From NCBI GenBank assembly GCA_029980465.1, contig JARYIJ010000001.1:248001-312000 (forward strand): 64,000 bases of DNA, written 5' to 3'. This DNA comes from Pseudolabrys sp. (GTDB taxonomy: Bacteria; Pseudomonadota; Alphaproteobacteria; Rhizobiales; Xanthobacteraceae). Made by a program: the position numbers and the translations under genes. The notes beneath the pieces are model-generated. The model did no database searches, was not told where the DNA came from, and worked only from the letters and a program-made list of their open reading frames with translations. This document shows positions 62,241-64,000 of this stretch, in pieces (the stretch's first letter is position 1; every line of letters starts with the position of its first letter).

Positions 62241-62768
62241 TCACTGGACGACGATTTCCTTGAACAGGACGGCGGTGATCTTGTTCGGCGCGACCGCAAG
62301 GTTGACGCGGCGCGTCAACTCCTCCTTGAGGCGGTACAGGCCAGCGGAACCGTCGAGATCGGTCGGGCGCAGCTCGCGCAGGTAAGTCTGGAAGGCGTCG
62401 ACCAGCCGCGGCATCAGCGGATTGATCTTGTCGACCGCCTCCTTGCTCGGCAGTTCGAGCGTGATCTTGACCTTGAGATATTGCGTGCGGTCGCCGCCCG
62501 GATTCGACAGGTTGACGAGAACGTCCGGCATGTCGACGAAGGTCGCCGGCTTGGCGGCGGCCTCCTGGTGCTTCTCGCCGCCGTGGCTGAACAGGAATTT
62601 GTAGGCGGCGAAGCCTCCGCCCCCGACCACCACGAGCCCGGCGGCGGCGATGATCATCATTTTCTTCGAGAGAAACTTCGAAAGAAACGACGTCTTGGCC
62701 GTTGCCGGCTTCTCTTCGCCCTCTGCGGCTTCTTCCGGTTCTTCGTCAGCCTTCGGCTTCGGTGCCAT
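62241..62768 (-). CDS. fliL: Flagellar basal body-associated protein FliL
   Basis: A 175-residue FliL, a stator-associated membrane protein. A charged cytoplasmic start (PKPKADEEPEEAAEGEEKP) precedes one helix (MMIIAAAGLVVVGGGGFAAY) and the periplasmic SPFH-like domain (DVLVNLSNPGGDRTQYLKVK, INPLMPRLVDAFQTYLRELR). ATG 62768 is preferred to a start 13 codons upstream. It heads fliL-fliM-DUF6468-motE-like. A CtrA half-site lies about 100 bases upstream. Confidence 0.93.
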   Translation of the reverse strand: MAPKPKADEEPEEAAEGEEKPATAKTSFLSKFLSKKMMIIAAAGLVVVGGGGFAAYKFLFSHGGEKHQEAAAKPATFVDMPDVLVNLSNPGGDRTQYLKVKITLELPSKEAVDKINPLMPRLVDAFQTYLRELRPTDLDGSAGLYRLKEELTRRVNLAVAPNKITAVLFKEIVVQ

Positions 62769-62869
62769 GCGTCGAGAGTCCACTACCTGGTGATGGCGGA
62801 GCCGCACGGCTGACGAAAACGCGCCGCGGACGCGACCCCGGCGCCCCTTGCGGGAACCCTACGGCCCGT

Positions 62870-62888
62870 ATGGTTAACAGATCATTGC
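62870..62888 (-). promoter_or_regulatory. CtrA-like site upstream of fliL
   Basis: On the minus strand GCAA-TGATCTG-TTAACCAT (62888-62870): the TTAACCAT half is perfect, the other half weak. It lies about 100 bases before the fliL start, in a 333-base spacer shared with flgF that contains no gene. Confidence 0.45.
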
Positions 62889-62992
62889 AACCGGTAATTT
62901 TTGCCGGGCCGCCCCGGAAAACGGCGCACTTTTCCCGGTCATTCCAGCCGACTGCTTCTCATATCTATTTGAAATATAAAGACTTCTATCTC

Positions 62993-63008
62993 TGGCACGG
63001 CCCCTGCA
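62993..63008 (+). promoter_or_regulatory. Sigma54 (-24/-12) promoter of flgF
   Basis: TGGCACGGCCCCTGCA (62993-63008) has GG and GC separated by exactly 10 bases, with the consensus TGGCAC at -24 and TGCA at -12. It lies about 93 bases before the flgF start. Caulobacter flgF is also sigma54-dependent. Confidence 0.75.
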
Positions 63009-63101
63009 AAGCACCCGCTGCCAAGGCTTGGGAGAGCCACGGCAAACCGTCCGAGACCGCGCCTGGGAGGGCGCGCGATCAGACGGCCGGAGGGGAGCAC
63101 G

Positions 63102-63869
63102 ATGGATAGCAACTCGTTGCTGATCGGACTGTCGCGTCAGGTCGCGCTCCAGCGCGAACTCGACGTCGTGTCCAACAACATCGCCAACATCAACACCACC
63201 GGTTTCAAGGCCGACAACTCGCTCTTCGAGGAGTACCTGTCGCCGACCGCGCGCACCGGCGCGCCGACCCAGAACAAGGTCAGCTTCGTCCTCGACCGCG
63301 GCATTTGGCACAACCTGTCGCAGGGCGCGACGCAGGAAACCGGCAATCCGCTCGACGTCGCCATCGACGGCAAGGGCTTCCTCGTCGTGCAGACGCCGAA
63401 CGGCGAGCGCTACACGCGCAACGGCGCGATGCAGATCGGCCCGAACGGCGTCCTGCAGACGAGCGACGGCTATCCCGTGCTCGGCGATTCCGGACCGATC
63501 ACCATCCAGCAGAACGACCGGCAGATTTCGATCAACGCCAACGGCACCGTCAGCGTGCGCGATGGCGACTCCATCCAGGACTCGCAGCGCGGCAAACTTC
63601 GCCTGGTGTCCTTCGACGACAGGCAGAGCCAGAACCTGACAAAGGAAGGCTCGAGCCTCTTTGCCGCGCCCAACGGCGTGACGCCGCAGCCGGACACGGC
63701 ATCGCGGTTCGTCCAGGGCGCGATCGAGAAATCCAACGTCACCGGCGTGATCGAGATCACGCGCATGATCGAGATCACGCGCAATTACGACCAGGTGGCC
63801 GCGATGATGAAGCAGCAAGGCGACATGCGCAGCAGCGCGATCGACAAGCTGGCCGACGTTCAGTCCTGA
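63102..63869 (+). CDS. flgF: Flagellar basal-body rod protein FlgF
   Basis: A 255-residue distal rod protein. The N-terminal rod motif is LSRQVALQRELDVVSNNIAN followed by INTTGFKADN, and NPLDVAIDGKGFLVVQTPNG is the FlgF/FlgG core. The C-terminal helix carries ITRMIEITRNYDQVAAMMKQ. GGAGGGGAG precedes the ATG. flgG follows 15 bases later. A sigma54 promoter lies upstream. Confidence 0.96.
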   Translation: MDSNSLLIGLSRQVALQRELDVVSNNIANINTTGFKADNSLFEEYLSPTARTGAPTQNKVSFVLDRGIWHNLSQGATQETGNPLDVAIDGKGFLVVQTPNGERYTRNGAMQIGPNGVLQTSDGYPVLGDSGPITIQQNDRQISINANGTVSVRDGDSIQDSQRGKLRLVSFDDRQSQNLTKEGSSLFAAPNGVTPQPDTASRFVQGAIEKSNVTGVIEITRMIEITRNYDQVAAMMKQQGDMRSSAIDKLADVQS

Positions 63870-63884
63870 CGAGGAGATTAGGTC

Positions 63885-64000
63885 ATGCGTGCACTCAATA
63901 CCGCTGCGACCGGCATGATGGCCCAGGAGCTCAACGTCCAGGTCATCTCCAACAACATCGCGAACATGCGCACCACCGGCTACAAGAAGCAGCGCGCGGA
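63885..64000 (+). CDS. flgG: Flagellar basal-body rod protein FlgG, N-terminal part (3' end outside window)
   Basis: The frame starts at ATG 63885, behind GAGGAG, and runs off the window. The visible [20 protein letters not shown] and [17 protein letters not shown] is the FlgG rod motif. It is co-transcribed with flgF. Confidence 0.95.
   Translation, partial: MRALNTAATGMMAQELNVQVISNNIANMRTTGYKKQRA

Overview
The window is high-GC chromosomal DNA from an alphaproteobacterium of the order Hyphomicrobiales (Rhizobiales), most likely the Bradyrhizobium / Rhodopseudomonas / Pseudolabrys side. The evidence is the purC-purS-purQ-purL cluster followed by grxD and bolA, a CckA kinase beside flagellar genes, CtrA-like boxes, a GTTC-N7-GTTC SOS box before recA, an ATP synthase zeta subunit (DUF1476), a fused LivM-LivG transporter protein, and many Bradyrhizobium-type intergenic palindromes (for example TGGCCGGG-cttga-CCCGGCCA). 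The assignment rests on gene content and style, not on a database search.

Layout. 1-4.7 kb: end of purB, a two-gene surface-sugar insert (GT61 glycosyltransferase and CmcI-like methyltransferase, convergent and overlapping), murI, rpsD. 4.8-6.5 kb: two paralogous small membrane proteins, another small membrane protein, monothiol glutaredoxin, BolA. 6.6-14.9 kb: a four-repeat cysteine-rich secreted protein, the purine genes, ATP synthase zeta subunit, an HpcH/HpaI aldolase, and a TrmJ methyltransferase fused to a DUF559 nuclease-like domain. 15.2-18.8 kb: two different NADP isocitrate dehydrogenases in tandem, one monomeric and one dimeric. 18.8-20.05 kb: a non-coding island holding two inverted copies of a composite repeat, a near-consensus sigma70 promoter and a run of perfect hairpins; I read it as an undescribed structured RNA candidate. 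20-27.7 kb: GNAT, CPA2 antiporter, cyclic-nucleotide-gated K+ channel, alaS, recA. 27.9-32.7 kb: small conserved genes, a B12-binding radical SAM protein, a cold-shock protein, rpsU. 32.8-40.4 kb: branched-chain amino-acid type ABC transporter, a His-rich secreted protein, class I fumarase. 40.5-47.7 kb: accessory mix: AbrB/PemK toxin-antitoxin pair, a truncated antitoxin-like gene, a SET-domain protein, cupin, GST, diguanylate cyclase, cold-shock and PilZ proteins. 47.7-64 kb: cckA and a flagellar cluster (flhB, fliR, fliQ, fliE, flgC, flgB; fliO, fliP; fliL, fliM, DUF6468, motE-like; flgF, flgG) with a large unknown AMIN/TPR-like secreted protein.

Regulation in the flagellar part looks layered. 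CtrA-like boxes precede flgB, fliO, fliL and the unknown large protein, whereas flgF has a clean sigma54 -24/-12 element. CckA, the kinase that feeds CtrA, is encoded next to them. No tRNA, rRNA, CRISPR array, insertion sequence or prophage was seen.
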